A DNA stretch of 64,000 bases, from contig CAVXLZ010000001.1 in NCBI GenBank assembly GCA_963762825.1, positions 1-64,000 on the forward strand, in the 5' to 3' direction. The stretch is from Miltoncostaea sp963762825. Its GTDB lineage: Bacteria > Actinomycetota > Thermoleophilia > Miltoncostaeales > Miltoncostaeaceae. Below the pieces are notes generated by a model. That model was not told the origin of the DNA. It made no database searches and was given only the letters and a program-made list of their open reading frames with translations. The position numbers and the translations under genes are program-made. Positions 17,090-25,049 of the stretch are shown one piece after another (position 1 is the first letter of the stretch; every line of letters starts with the position of its first letter).

Positions 17090-17382
17090 TGACTCCCTAG
17101 GAGGACCACCCGGTTGCCGGCGAACGCGCGGCTCAACGATCCAGATCAACCCCGGGGTGCGCTTCCGGTACGCGGTTGCGTTCCACCCCGCAAGGCGAGG
17201 AGGGGCTTGTGGGGATCCCCGTGCCGCGGCAACCAGCTCATCCAGGCAGACCATCTGCAGCTGGCGCGTCTGCTCTCCCGTGCGCACCGCGATCACCGCT
17301 CCCGTCCGAGGGCCGTCATGACGATCATGTCAACACCTCCGGACGCCACTTCTTTTGCTTAGCCATTGGCATCTGCGCGCAA
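17090..17382. other. upstream region of the three-gene operon
   Basis: No firm gene. A minus-strand ribosome-like site (GGAGGTG) precedes an 11-codon frame (MIVMTALGRER, near 17312-17277). That frame ends in a TGA overlapping a GTG at 17296-17294 which opens a 75-residue frame running to 17069. The longer frame (IAVRTGEQTRQLQMVCLDEL...) has no family I recognise and may be an IS or leader remnant. A TTGACA lies near 17311-17316, but I see no good -10 element at the right spacing. Confidence 0.3.
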
Positions 17383-19204
17383 TCACCCCACACGGACCTC
17401 AAGACGCTTCGCGACAACAGGAAGGAAGGGCCATCCCTTCTCGCGAGGGACAACGACGCGCAGCGGGATGGTGAAGGCACCTGCGCCCGCGCTGAACCGG
17501 TAGGACAGCACGTAGCGACCGCGCCGATCGGCCGTGGCGAGCGCCAGCGGTCGCCACGTGCTGTCCTGGCGCCATTCGAGCTTCACCAGCTTGCCGCGGC
17601 CAGCGCCCCGGGGCGCGATCGCGCCCGAGATGCGGAGCGTCTCGCCCGGCTGGATCGAGCGAGCGCTGATCCGCGTCGTGACCAGCGGCCGAAGCTGAAT
17701 CACACCGGGCGCGACCACGAGCGGCCGCCCGAGCGCGATCGCGCGCCAGGTTCCGCTCCGGCGCGGGCGCACCTGGAAGGTGAAGCGCCCACGACGATCC
17801 GTGAGCGTGGTTCCGTGCGAGAAGCCCTCGGGGTCGAGGAGGTAGACCGTCGCGCCCCGCAGGCCGCGCCCATTCGGGTGAAGGAAGCGTCCCGAGATCC
17901 TCACCGGTCGCGAGTAGGTCGCGGCGATCAGCGGCACGAGCAGGCGGCCGCTGCGGCTGTAGCTGCGCGTCTGGTTCGTGCGGATCGCCCGCGTCTCGAT
18001 GCGGGAGAAGTTGGGCAGCGGGACCCCGCTCGCCTCGATCCGCCCGGGTTCCCCGAGCGGCCCGTCGCCTCCGACGATCGTGGTCGTCTGGGCCCGCCGA
18101 TCGCCGCGCTCGGGCGGGTGACGAGAGCCGAGGTGACCTCGCGCGAGAGCCCGGCGTTGTCGCTCGCGCTCGAGGACGAAGCGGATCGTCTCGCCGGGCG
18201 CGGCGTAGGTGGACAGATCGATGTCCCGCGTCTCGCCACCGGTGGTCGAGGATGCGACCGTCGGCCCGTCCGGCCCGCGGGCGCGCAGGGTCCAGTCGTG
18301 CACCCCGCTCGTGGCGTCGGCCACCGAGACCGTCACCCGCACGCCGTCGTCGGGCAGGCCGATGAGGGTGATGCTCGCCGACGGCGGGGTGCGATCGATG
18401 CGAAGGGTCGCATCCTGGAAGGCCGCGCGCGCCGGTGCCATCGCCGTCGACCTCGAGGCGGAGCGTCTGCAGGCCGTCGGGTATCGCCGCCAGGTTGAGG
18501 CGGGCCGACGTGCGAGCCCTGGCCCGGGCGCCGCGGCGTAGAGGGCGCGCCCGCCGATGCCGATCCGCTGCTGGCCGATGCCGTCGGAGCCGAAGTTGTC
18601 GGCGGCCTGCCACTCGACCTGCGCCTGGTTGCCGGTGACCCAGTCGCCCGGCACGTTCGTCCAGCGCGCCGAGGGTGCCTCGATGTCGCGCACGAGGATC
18701 GTCGGATCGAGGAAGGTCCAGACGCGGTTCGGCTGCTGGCGCGCCTCGGTCTGGGAGAGCCGCAGCGAGGCCGTCTGAGGCGCGCATCCCGATCTGGTAG
18801 GCCTTCGGCTGGGAGGGGCTGCGCGGGATGTCGGACTCGGCGACCTGCCAGGCGAGGGCGCCGTCGGCGAGCACCTGCTGGGCGATCGAGGTCGCCGTCT
18901 GGTGGAAGCGCACCGCCCGCCAGCTGAGCGCCTCGATCACCGAGCCGGGCACGGGCGTGCGCAGATCGATCTGCCACTTGGTGCCGGTGAAGCGAGGTGC
19001 CCATGGGCGGGCAGGTCACCCCGAAGCTCGCCCCGGTCTGCGCGACCGAGCACTGGCCGTCGGGAACCGCCTGGGCGACCAGCGCCTCGATGCCGTAGGT
19101 GTAGAGGCTCCCCTCGGTCGCCAGCGCGGGCGAGGAGGCCAGAGCACCTGCGGCGGCGAGCGCGCCGAGGCCGAGCGCTCGCCTGAGGCTCGCTCGCGCC
19201 GCAT
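17383..19204 (-). pseudogene. secreted Ig-like surface protein, frameshifted
   Basis: The ATG at 19204 overlaps the upstream TGA (TGATG), so translation is coupled. An N-terminal signal region (RRALGLGALAAAGALASSPA, then LATEGSLYTYGIEALVAQAV) follows an early frameshift. Next come TPVPGSVIEALSWRAVRFHQ and LADGALAWQVAESDIP, then ILVRDIEAPSARWTNVPGDW and IDRTPPSASITLIGLPDDGV (an Ig-like repeat). The last 250 residues in one frame carry beta-sandwich repeats: RRGRFTFQVRPRRSGTWRAI and LKLEWRQ-type strands, ending FTIPLRVVVPREKGWPFLPV. This C-terminal pattern is common in secreted proteins of Solirubrobacter-type bacteria. At least four indels lie between 19150 and 18100. Its role on the element is unknown; a surface factor encoded with the neighbouring membrane protein is plausible. 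Confidence 0.6.
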
Positions 19205-19963
19205 CAGCTGAGGTTCCAGGGGCCGGGGGTGAACTCGCGCTCGGCCGGCGACACCGTCGGGGCCGGCGCGGGGCTGGGCGTCGAGGCCGGCGGGGGAGAC
19301 ACGACCTGGCGTCGTCCGCGCGCCACCACTCTGCACGGGAGCGCGCTCACGCTCGCGCGCCCGACGCCGCGCGACCTCGCGCGTGTGGCGAGCCTTGATC
19401 CGCTGCCGCTCACGGGCGGCCTCGCGGACGCGCGCCTCGCGCGTGGCGGAGGCGGCCGTCCGCTCGGCGGCATCCAGAGATCGTTCGCGCGGGCACCGTC
19501 ATCGCCACAACCCTCCCATCGTCATGAGCGGCGGGGCCATTCCCACCGAAGGAGAAGAGCACCATCACGGTGAGGACCGCAAGCCCGAGGAGCCCCGCCA
19601 GCGCTCCCGTGGCCACGACCGCGCCGAGGCTCGGTAGATGGATAGAGGGGCGAGGGCGACGAGAATCACCCCCCCTGAGCGTCGATCGGCTCCGCGATCG
19701 GCCGGGCCGGCGTCGAGGGCCCGCGCCGGAGGCCTCGCGTGGAGTCGGAGGACGCTGGGCGCTTTCGGCCTCGAGCGGCACGAGGTCGGGGTTCGGGCCG
19801 AGGGTCTCGCCGGCGCTCCCCACCGCCGGGCTCCAGAGCGCGGGCCACGGCAGGTCGCTCGCCAGCTCCTCGGGCTCGTCGGGGACAGGGCGAGCGGCGT
19901 CGGCGCTCGCGCGATCCCGGGCCGTCGCTCGTCTCGATCCACTCCGCCGTCCTCGTTTGCCAT
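19204..19963 (-). pseudogene. single-pass membrane protein with Pro-rich and charged regions, frameshifted
   Basis: The ATG at 19963 (MANEDGGVDRDERR...) has a GGGAG ribosome site. After an early frame change the cytoplasmic part reads DAARPVPDEPEELASDLPWP, ALWSPAVGSAGETLGPNPDL and VPLEAESAQRPPTPREASGA. Then comes one strong membrane helix, SLGAVVATGALAGLLGLAVL then TVMVLFSFGG. Beyond a second shift there is a highly charged helical stretch, a Pro/Ala linker and the tail REFTPGPWNLS with its stop at 19204, overlapping the next start. Family unknown. The pair with the secreted gene looks like an anchored surface complex of the element. Confidence 0.45.
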
Positions 19964-19987
19964 ATCGCCGCCGTCTCCCTATGCTCG

Positions 19988-20039
19988 GTTGACTGAGTGC
20001 GACGAACTGATGATAGCCAGCCAAGGGCGGAACGCACAA
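19988..20039. promoter_or_regulatory. overlapping divergent promoter region
   Basis: On the plus strand TTGACT (19989-19994) and TGATAG (20011-20016) are 16 bases apart and point to the HTH gene at 20102. On the minus strand TTGTGC (20039-20034) and TATCAT (20015-20010) are 18 bases apart and point to the membrane protein at 19963. The two -10 elements overlap, so the divergent transcripts would compete. A regulator such as the HTH protein could switch them. Confidence 0.4.
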
Positions 20040-20101
20040 GCTATGAAATCTTCCCATCGCGCTTCCTCGCAAGCCCCGCTCGGTCGGTCAGACTGGCCCC
20101 C

Positions 20102-20549
20102 ATGGCTCAGACACCGGCGAACGAGGTGCTTACCGCCAGCGAGGTGGCGGCCTGGCTCGGGCTGAACATCGAGACGGTCCAGCGCGGGGCGAAGTCCGGC
20201 CGCATCCCGGCCCGGCGGATCGGCAAGGAGTGGCGCTTCCTGCGCGACGCGGTGGCCGAGGCCCGGGGGCTTCGGGTCGCCGCGGCGAGCACGGCGGAGG
20301 ACGATCCCTTCCCGCGCTCCCCCTTCGAGATGCAGCACGGGCGCCGCGGCGGCCGGGATGGACTCCGAGCAGGCGGCCGAGTTCCTTCGGGTGAAGGAGT
20401 GGACGGTGCGCAGCGAAGCCAACCAGGGACGGCTCCCCGGCTGGCACGAGGGCCCGCGCTGGCGCTTCTCGCGCGAGGAGCTGATCGAGCACATGCGCAC
20501 CGACGAGCCCCAGGACCGGATCCGCTACGAGAGGCGACGCGCCCCGTAG
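20102..20549 (+). pseudogene. two-domain excisionase-like HTH protein, one frameshift
   Basis: The first domain, from the ATG at 20102, reads VLTASEVAAWLGLNIETVQR and GAKSGRIPARRIGKEWRFLR, a MerR/excisionase-type winged helix. After a frameshift near 20340 a second similar domain reads MDSEQAAEFLRVKEWTVRSE then ANQGRLPGWHEGPRWRFSRE and ELIEHMRTDEP, with the stop at 20547-20549. Tandem HTH_17-like domains could bridge two sites. No clear ribosome site precedes 20102, so the transcript may be nearly leaderless. Alternatively these are two separate small genes. It may regulate excision or the divergent operon. Confidence 0.55.
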
Positions 20550-20574
20550 CGGGCCGTGGTCGGAGGATCATCTG

Positions 20575-21492
20575 ATGGGCGAGCCCCGCTTTCCCCGCGC
20601 CGGCCGTGTGCGCCAGCTCGAGTACGCCCTCTCGGTGCTCGACCTCTTTCGCCCGCCCGATCGCAGCGAGCTCAGCCTCTCGGCGATCGCCGCAGAGCTC
20701 GGGCTCTCGGAGGAGTACGCCAACAAGCTCCTTCGCCACCTCGAGGCCGCGGGCGTCGTCGAGCGCGGGCCGGTGTCGGGGGCCTGGCGCCTCGGCATCC
20801 GCCTGGCCGAGCTCGGCGGATACGCGATCGCCTCGCTGCATCCCTGGGACGAGTTCCGCCCGCCCCTTGCGACGCTGCAGGAGACGACCGGCTTCGGTGG
20901 GCTGATCGCGGTGCTCTCGGGCGGGCGGGCGGTCTACGTCGATCACTTCCGCGGCACCGATCGCGCCCTCGGGCGTGCCTTTCCGGCACACGCCACCGCC
21001 CTCGGCAAGGCGATCATCGCCGAGATGGGATCAGACGCCCGCGACGCCGCCCTCGCAGAGCTCGTGCTCGCGCCCTGGACGACCAGGACGATCACCGACC
21101 GCGATCGCCTGGTCGAGGACCTGGCCGGCGCCAAGGAGCGCGGCTACGCCCTCGAGGACGGCGAGTTCCACCAGGCCCGTCGCTCGATCGGCGCGGCGGT
21201 GCGCGACCACACCGGCACGGTGGTCGCGGCCGTCGGCGTGGGGGCTCCCGCGAGTCGCCTTCCCGACGAGGTGATCGACGAGGTCGCGCGCGCGGTGATG
21301 GCAGCGGCCGCCGAGGTGTCGCGCCGCCTCGGGGCCGAGACGCTCGAGGCCTTGCCTGCGTGGAGGCCGGTGGTCGAGGTGCAGGCGGTGATGGAGCCTC
21401 CGCTCGAGGTCCAGCCGGCGGGGGCGAGCGAGGCGCCGCCCGCGAAGCCCGCCCGTCGCCGGCCCCGGGCCAAGGGAACCTCGGCCAAGTGA
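20575..21492 (+). CDS. IclR-family transcriptional regulator
   Basis: This intact 305-residue protein has a GGAGG ribosome site before the ATG. The N-terminal winged helix reads VRQLEYALSVLDLFRPPDRS, LSLSAIAAELGLSEEYANKL and LRHLEAAGVVERGPVSGAWR. The effector-binding domain follows, with LGKAIIAEMGSDARDAALAE, GYALEDGEFHQARRSIGAAV and GTVVAAVGVGAPASRL, all typical of IclR. A Pro/Ala/Lys-rich tail of about 40 residues is extra compared with the usual 250-residue family length. The stop overlaps the GTG of the cell-wall hydrolase gene, and that gene overlaps the excisionase and integrase genes, so this regulator heads a four-gene unit and may control element excision or transfer. Its ligand is unknown. 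Confidence 0.85.
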   Translation: MGEPRFPRAGRVRQLEYALSVLDLFRPPDRSELSLSAIAAELGLSEEYANKLLRHLEAAGVVERGPVSGAWRLGIRLAELGGYAIASLHPWDEFRPPLATLQETTGFGGLIAVLSGGRAVYVDHFRGTDRALGRAFPAHATALGKAIIAEMGSDARDAALAELVLAPWTTRTITDRDRLVEDLAGAKERGYALEDGEFHQARRSIGAAVRDHTGTVVAAVGVGAPASRLPDEVIDEVARAVMAAAAEVSRRLGAETLEALPAWRPVVEVQAVMEPPLEVQPAGASEAPPAKPARRRPRAKGTSAK

Positions 21493-22465
21493 GCGCCGCC
21501 GGCCAGAGCCTTCCGCGGCCGCTGGCGTCGCCGGAGCGGGCGTCGCCGCGCTCCTGTCGCTGGCCGTCGGGCTCCCGGTGATCGCGCTCCTTGGCCTGGC
21601 GGGTCCGGCTGGCTCGGCGGGCGCGTCGACGGCCGACGCCGCCACGCTCGATGCCTGGATGGCCGAAGCAGGTGCCGGGCTCGCCGCTGGTCGGCCTCGG
21701 CGCGGTCTTCGTGCGCGAGGGCGAGCGCAACGGGATCGACCCGCGGGCGCTGGTCGCGATCGCGATGCACGAGTCGGTGCTCGGGACCGCCGGCTCGGGC
21801 GCGAGCATCCACAACGCCTTCGGCTGGGGCCCGGCGATCGCCGTTCGCGAGCTGGCAGGCGAACATCGCCACCGTCGCGCGCGGCCTCGCGCAGGGGTAC
21901 GTCGCTCGCGGTCGCGACACCCTGGCCGAGATCCAGCCAGTCTGGGCGCCGCTCGGCGCCGCGAACGACCCGACCGGGCTCAACTCGGCCTGGACCGACG
22001 CCGTCGGCCGCTACTACGAGGACATGGGCGGGGATCCGTCGGGCTCGATCGCGTTCGTGCCCGCCGCGCCGGCGACGCCCAGGCGGCTCTCTGCCCGACC
22101 GGGCCGTGGGGCGGCACGCAGCGCCCGGTCGAGGCGCTCGCGGCGCTCAGCGGGCTGCCGGTGACGAGCACCAAGCGCTCGCGCGCAGACGACGGCGAGC
22201 GGCGGCGTCTCGGATCACTGGGTCGGCTGCGCCGAGTGCTTCGCGAACGACCTCGGTACGAGTGCGCCGGCGGGGGATGCCGCAGCCTCGCGGATCGCGA
22301 GCGCGATCGGTGGGCCCGGGTACGCGGACTGGGGCATCACGGGCGGGGTCCTCAACGTCGAGCGCTGCGGGATCCGCTTCCAGCTCCTGCTGGCGCACGT
22401 TCGTCGGCGGCAACCACTGGAACCACATCCACATCGGCGCGCGTCGCGTCGGGTACGCGCCGTGA
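21489..22465 (+). pseudogene. secreted cell-wall hydrolase (glucosaminidase/lysozyme-like), frameshifted
   Basis: The GTG at 21489 overlaps the IclR stop. A signal or anchor helix (AALLSLAVGLPVIALLGLAG) is followed by a lytic domain read in two frames: GLGAVFVREGERNGIDPRAL, VAIAMHESVLGTAGSGASIH, NAFGWGPAI, then WAPLGAANDPTGLNSAWTDA and VGRYYEDMG. The HES and FGWGPAI motifs match glucosaminidase/transglycosylase folds. The C-terminus ends TFVGGNHWNHIHIGARRVGY, like a zinc M15-type peptidase end (HWNHIHIG). Such two-domain hydrolases open peptidoglycan for conjugation channels. At least three indels break it. It should belong to the transfer machinery even though it lies apart from the main operon. 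Confidence 0.55.
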
Positions 22466-22671
22466 GGGAGACGAAAGTCCACGGGACGTCGCCGCTTCGG
22501 CTCGGGCTGACCCTGGACGAAGCCGCTTCCGCGGTAGGCGTCTCGCGGGACACCTTTGACCGCCACATTCGACACGAGCTTCGGATCGTCCGCCGCGGAC
22601 GGTGCCTGATCGTTCCGGTGGCCGAGATCGAACGCTGGCTCGAGCGCGAGGCCGCAAGGTGGTCGGCGTGA
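22462..22671 (+). CDS. excisionase-like HTH protein
   Basis: This 69-residue protein has a single winged-helix domain: LRLGLTLDEAASAVGVSRDT, FDRHIRHELRIVRRGRCLIV and PVAEIERWLEREAARWSA. This is the HTH_17/Xis pattern used by recombination directionality factors. Its GTG overlaps the previous stop and its TGA overlaps the integrase GTG, the classic xis-int coupling. It probably steers the integrase toward excision. Confidence 0.75.
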   Translation: MRETKVHGTSPLRLGLTLDEAASAVGVSRDTFDRHIRHELRIVRRGRCLIVPVAEIERWLEREAARWSA

Positions 22672-23867
22672 CGGCGCCTTCTGTGCCGCGAACGCCGAGG
22701 AAGGCCGGCCTGTCCCAGGGCATCGAGGTTCGGCACCGCAAAGGCTGCGGAGCCCACGATGGTGGGCGCTGCTCGTGCCGCCCCACGTACCGCGGCCGCG
22801 TGTGGAGCCAGCGCGATGGGCGTGAGATCCGGCGGTCGTTTCCGACCCTCGCGGCCGCGCGCTCGTGGCGGGCCGAGGCCCAGGGCGCGGTGCAGCGCGG
22901 CGCGCTCAGCGCGGCTCCCGCGCCGAGCCTGCGCGAGGCGGCCGAGCGGCTGGTGGCGGGTATGGCAAGCGGTTCGGTGCGCAACCGCTCCGGGGACGCC
23001 TACAAGCCGAGCGTCGTTCGCGGGTATCGCACGGCGCTCGATCGCTACGTGCTCCGGGACCTTGGCGCCATGCGCCTCGACGCCGTTCGCCGCGCGGACG
23101 TCCAGGCCCTCTGCGAGCGCCTGGTCGCGTCCGGCCTGTCGCCGTCCACGGTGAGGAACGCGATCATGCCCCTGCGGGTGATCTACCGGCGGGCGCTGCG
23201 CGCCGGCGAGGTCACCGCGACCCCGCTCGAGTACCTCGAGCTGCCCGCCGTTCGCGGCACCCGGGACCGCGTCGCCGCGCCGCATGAGGCAGCCGCGCTT
23301 CTGGCAGCCCTTCCGGATCGCGACCGGGCGATCTGGGCGACCGCCATGTACGCCGGCCTGCGACTCGGCGAGCTCAGGGCCTTGAGGGTCTCGGACATCG
23401 ACCTCGAGGGCGGCCGGATCACGGTCGAGCGCTCGTGGGACGCCATCGAGGGCGTGATCGAGACCAAGAGCCGCAGCGGCCGGCGCCGGGTCCCGATCGC
23501 CGAGGAGCTGCGCGCTCACCTGGCCGAGCACCTGCTGCGCACAGGACGTCGCACCGGGCTGGCCTTCGGGCGGACCGAGGAGCGGCCCTTCTCCCATGTT
23601 GCGCTGCGCGACCGGGCCCACCGGGCGTGGGAGACGGCGGGGCTCGAATGGATCGGCTTCCATGAGTGTCGCCACACGTTCGCCTCGATGTGCATCGCCG
23701 CCGGCGTCAACGCCCGGGCCCTGATGGCCTACCTCGGCCACTCGTCGATCCAGATGACCTTCGACCGCTACGGCCACCTGATGCCCGGCAACGAGTCGGA
23801 GGCGGCCCGGCTGCTCGACGACTACCTGCGCCGGGCGAGCCGCGCGGCGCGGCCGGAGGGATCGTGA
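22668..23867 (+). CDS. int: tyrosine-type integrase
   Basis: This intact 399-residue protein should catalyse site-specific integration and excision. The N-terminal arm-binding part has a Cys-rich motif (HRKGCGAHDGGRCSC). The core-binding domain includes KPSVVRGYRTALDRYVLRDL and SPSTVRNAIMPLRVIYRRAL. Catalytic residues are visible: Arg in AMYAGLRLGELRALR, Lys in TKSRSGRRRVPI, His-x-x-Arg in HECRHTFAS, His in YLGHSSIQMTFDRYG and the nucleophile Tyr in the same stretch. The GTG at 22668 (GTGA overlap with the excisionase) is chosen over 22602. The gene stops 137 bp from the 3' end of tRNA-Ser(CGA), so that tRNA is its likely target. Confidence 0.9.
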   Translation: MTAPSVPRTPRKAGLSQGIEVRHRKGCGAHDGGRCSCRPTYRGRVWSQRDGREIRRSFPTLAAARSWRAEAQGAVQRGALSAAPAPSLREAAERLVAGMASGSVRNRSGDAYKPSVVRGYRTALDRYVLRDLGAMRLDAVRRADVQALCERLVASGLSPSTVRNAIMPLRVIYRRALRAGEVTATPLEYLELPAVRGTRDRVAAPHEAAALLAALPDRDRAIWATAMYAGLRLGELRALRVSDIDLEGGRITVERSWDAIEGVIETKSRSGRRRVPIAEELRAHLAEHLLRTGRRTGLAFGRTEERPFSHVALRDRAHRAWETAGLEWIGFHECRHTFASMCIAAGVNARALMAYLGHSSIQMTFDRYGHLMPGNESEAARLLDDYLRRASRAARPEGS

Positions 23868-23959
23868 CGACCGCGGCCCGTGGGCGAATGGTGGGCGAGT
23901 CTCACACCCGCGAGGGCGGATTCGGGCGGTCGGGAGCGGAGCTGGGCGGTTCCAGCTCC

Positions 23960-23998
23960 CTCCGCGAGATCCCGCTACCAGTCTGGGATCTCGCGGAG
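23960..23998. terminator. perfect 14-bp inverted repeat between integrase and tRNA-Ser
   Basis: CTCCGCGAGATCCC (23960-23973) pairs with GGGATCTCGCGGAG (23985-23998) around an 11-base loop; AAAA follows on the plus strand. It may terminate both the integrase and the tRNA transcripts, or be part of the attachment-site architecture. Confidence 0.45.
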
Positions 23999-24003
23999 AA
24001 AAG

Positions 24004-24091
24004 CGGAGAGGGGGGGATTTGAACCCCCGTCGGACCGAAGGCCCGAAACGGTTTTCGAGACCGCCGCATTCGACCGCTCTGCCACCTCTCC
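24004..24091 (-). tRNA. tRNA-Ser (CGA)
   Basis: Read on the minus strand, the 5' acceptor GGAGAGG pairs with the 3' CTCTCC plus discriminator G. The anticodon loop CTCGAAA carries CGA (codon UCG). The long variable arm CGGGCCTTCGGTCCG is typical of tRNA-Ser, and the T arm contains GTTCAAAT. The 3' end faces the integrase gene, which is the usual arrangement for a tRNA attachment site. No CCA is encoded. Confidence 0.93.
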
Positions 24092-24238
24092 GCGGCGGAG
24101 GCTAGCAGGGGTCTGGAGGATTCAAGAAGGGCGGTTCTAGCGTGCACTGGACCGGCGCGTCACCGCGTTTCAGGGAAGCATCCCACGGCTGCCGCGCCCA
24201 TGACGGGCAGCGGATCGTGCGCTACCATCGCGGCCCCT

Positions 24239-24326
24239 GGAGAGGTGTCCGAGCGGCCGAAGGAGCGCGCCTGGAAAGCGCGTAGACGGGTTCCCCGTCT
24301 CGAGGGTTCAAATCCCTCTCTCTCCG
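24239..24326 (+). tRNA. tRNA-Ser (GGA)
   Basis: GGAGAGG acceptor, D arm with AGCGGCCGAAGG, anticodon loop CTGGAAA (GGA, codons UCC/UCU), long variable arm ACGGGTTCCCCGT, T loop TTCAAAT and discriminator G at 24326. It is transcribed divergently from tRNA-Ser(CGA). A TACCAT -10-like element lies at about 24222-24227. Confidence 0.93.
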
Positions 24327-24333
24327 CTCATCT

Positions 24334-24367
24334 CCCTCGGATGCCGTCAGAGACAGGCATCCGAGGG
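24334..24367 (+). terminator. terminator hairpin after tRNA-Ser(GGA)
   Basis: CCCTCGGATGCC (24334-24345) and GGCATCCGAGGG (24356-24367) form a perfect 12-bp stem with a 10-base loop, eight bases after the tRNA. No U tract follows. Confidence 0.6.
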
Positions 24368-24414
24368 GCACCGGCGACGGGCCTTTCACCGATTGGCGCG
24401 CGAGGGCCTGCCGG

Positions 24415-24501
24415 TCAGTTGACCACGAACCCGGACAGGGCCATCGCTCCCACCGCGATCGCTCCGATCGAGATCGTTCGCGTCAGTCGGTTCGTCCTCA
24501 T
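24415..24501 (-). CDS. 28-residue hydrophobic peptide
   Basis: The ATG at 24501 follows a plausible ribosome site (AAAGGAA, eight bases upstream). The peptide has a basic start (MRTNRLTRT) and one short hydrophobic helix (ISIGAIAVGAMALSGFVV), ending with Asn. It lies between two tRNA genes on the opposite strand. It could be a small membrane peptide or a truncated signal sequence. No family known. Confidence 0.3.
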   Translation of the reverse strand: MRTNRLTRTISIGAIAVGAMALSGFVVN

Positions 24502-24740
24502 GAGAGCGTTCCTTTCGTGGTTGATCCCCGCCGGGCGCATCGCCACAGAGACCCACGTTCGCGGATGCAGGCTTCGGGAACCGGGTCGATCGTCGGTGCA
24601 CGAGTGGGTGTGGCTCGCACGCACGCACTCAGGAGAGACTCCCGGTTCGCGGCTGCTCCACGGTCGAGGCTACCAGCGCGTGCTTGGAGTGCGGCGGGGC
24701 CCCGGTTGCCGTGGAGCCCGGTGGTATCCTCGGCCACCCC

Positions 24741-24812
24741 GGGCAGTTAGCTCAGCGGGAGAGCACTCGCCTCACACGCGAGGGGTCACTGGTTCGATCC
24801 CAGTACTGCCCA
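24741..24812 (+). tRNA. tRNA-Val (CAC)
   Basis: GGGCAGT acceptor pairs with ACTGCCC, discriminator A at 24812. The D arm is AGCTCAGCGGGAGAGCA, the anticodon stem-loop CTCGC-CTCACAC-GCGAG gives CAC (codon GUG), and the T arm is CTGGTTCGATCCCAG. A -10-like TATCCT lies at 24725-24730, about 10 bases upstream. Confidence 0.93.
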
Positions 24813-24815
24813 CTT

Positions 24816-24844
24816 CGAGAGCTCCGTCGGCGACGGGGCTCTCG
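24816..24844 (+). terminator. terminator hairpin after tRNA-Val
   Basis: CGAGAGC ... GCTCTCG arms enclose an inner CCGTC/GACGG pairing, directly after the tRNA 3' end. Only a weak T-containing stretch follows. Confidence 0.5.
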
Positions 24845-25049
24845 TCGTTCTGCGTGCGCCGTGCACGTGCTCTCCGGGTGGGCGCATGGGATCAGCCACC
24901 CCAAGCCACTGCTCGGTCGGGATGGCGTTGCACTCGATGCCCCAATCCTCGACGACGACGCGTCCGGAGGGGGGACCCGGTGAATACTCCGGACGAGTCG
25001 GGTTCGGCCCGGATGCCGCCGCCGCATCCTCCCTCTCAGACTGCGGAGC

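Noticed and set aside
17069..17296. 75-residue minus-strand gene upstream of the three-gene operon
   Set aside because: Weak ribosome spacing, no recognisable family, and it overlaps the inverted repeats. Mentioned only in the gap entry.
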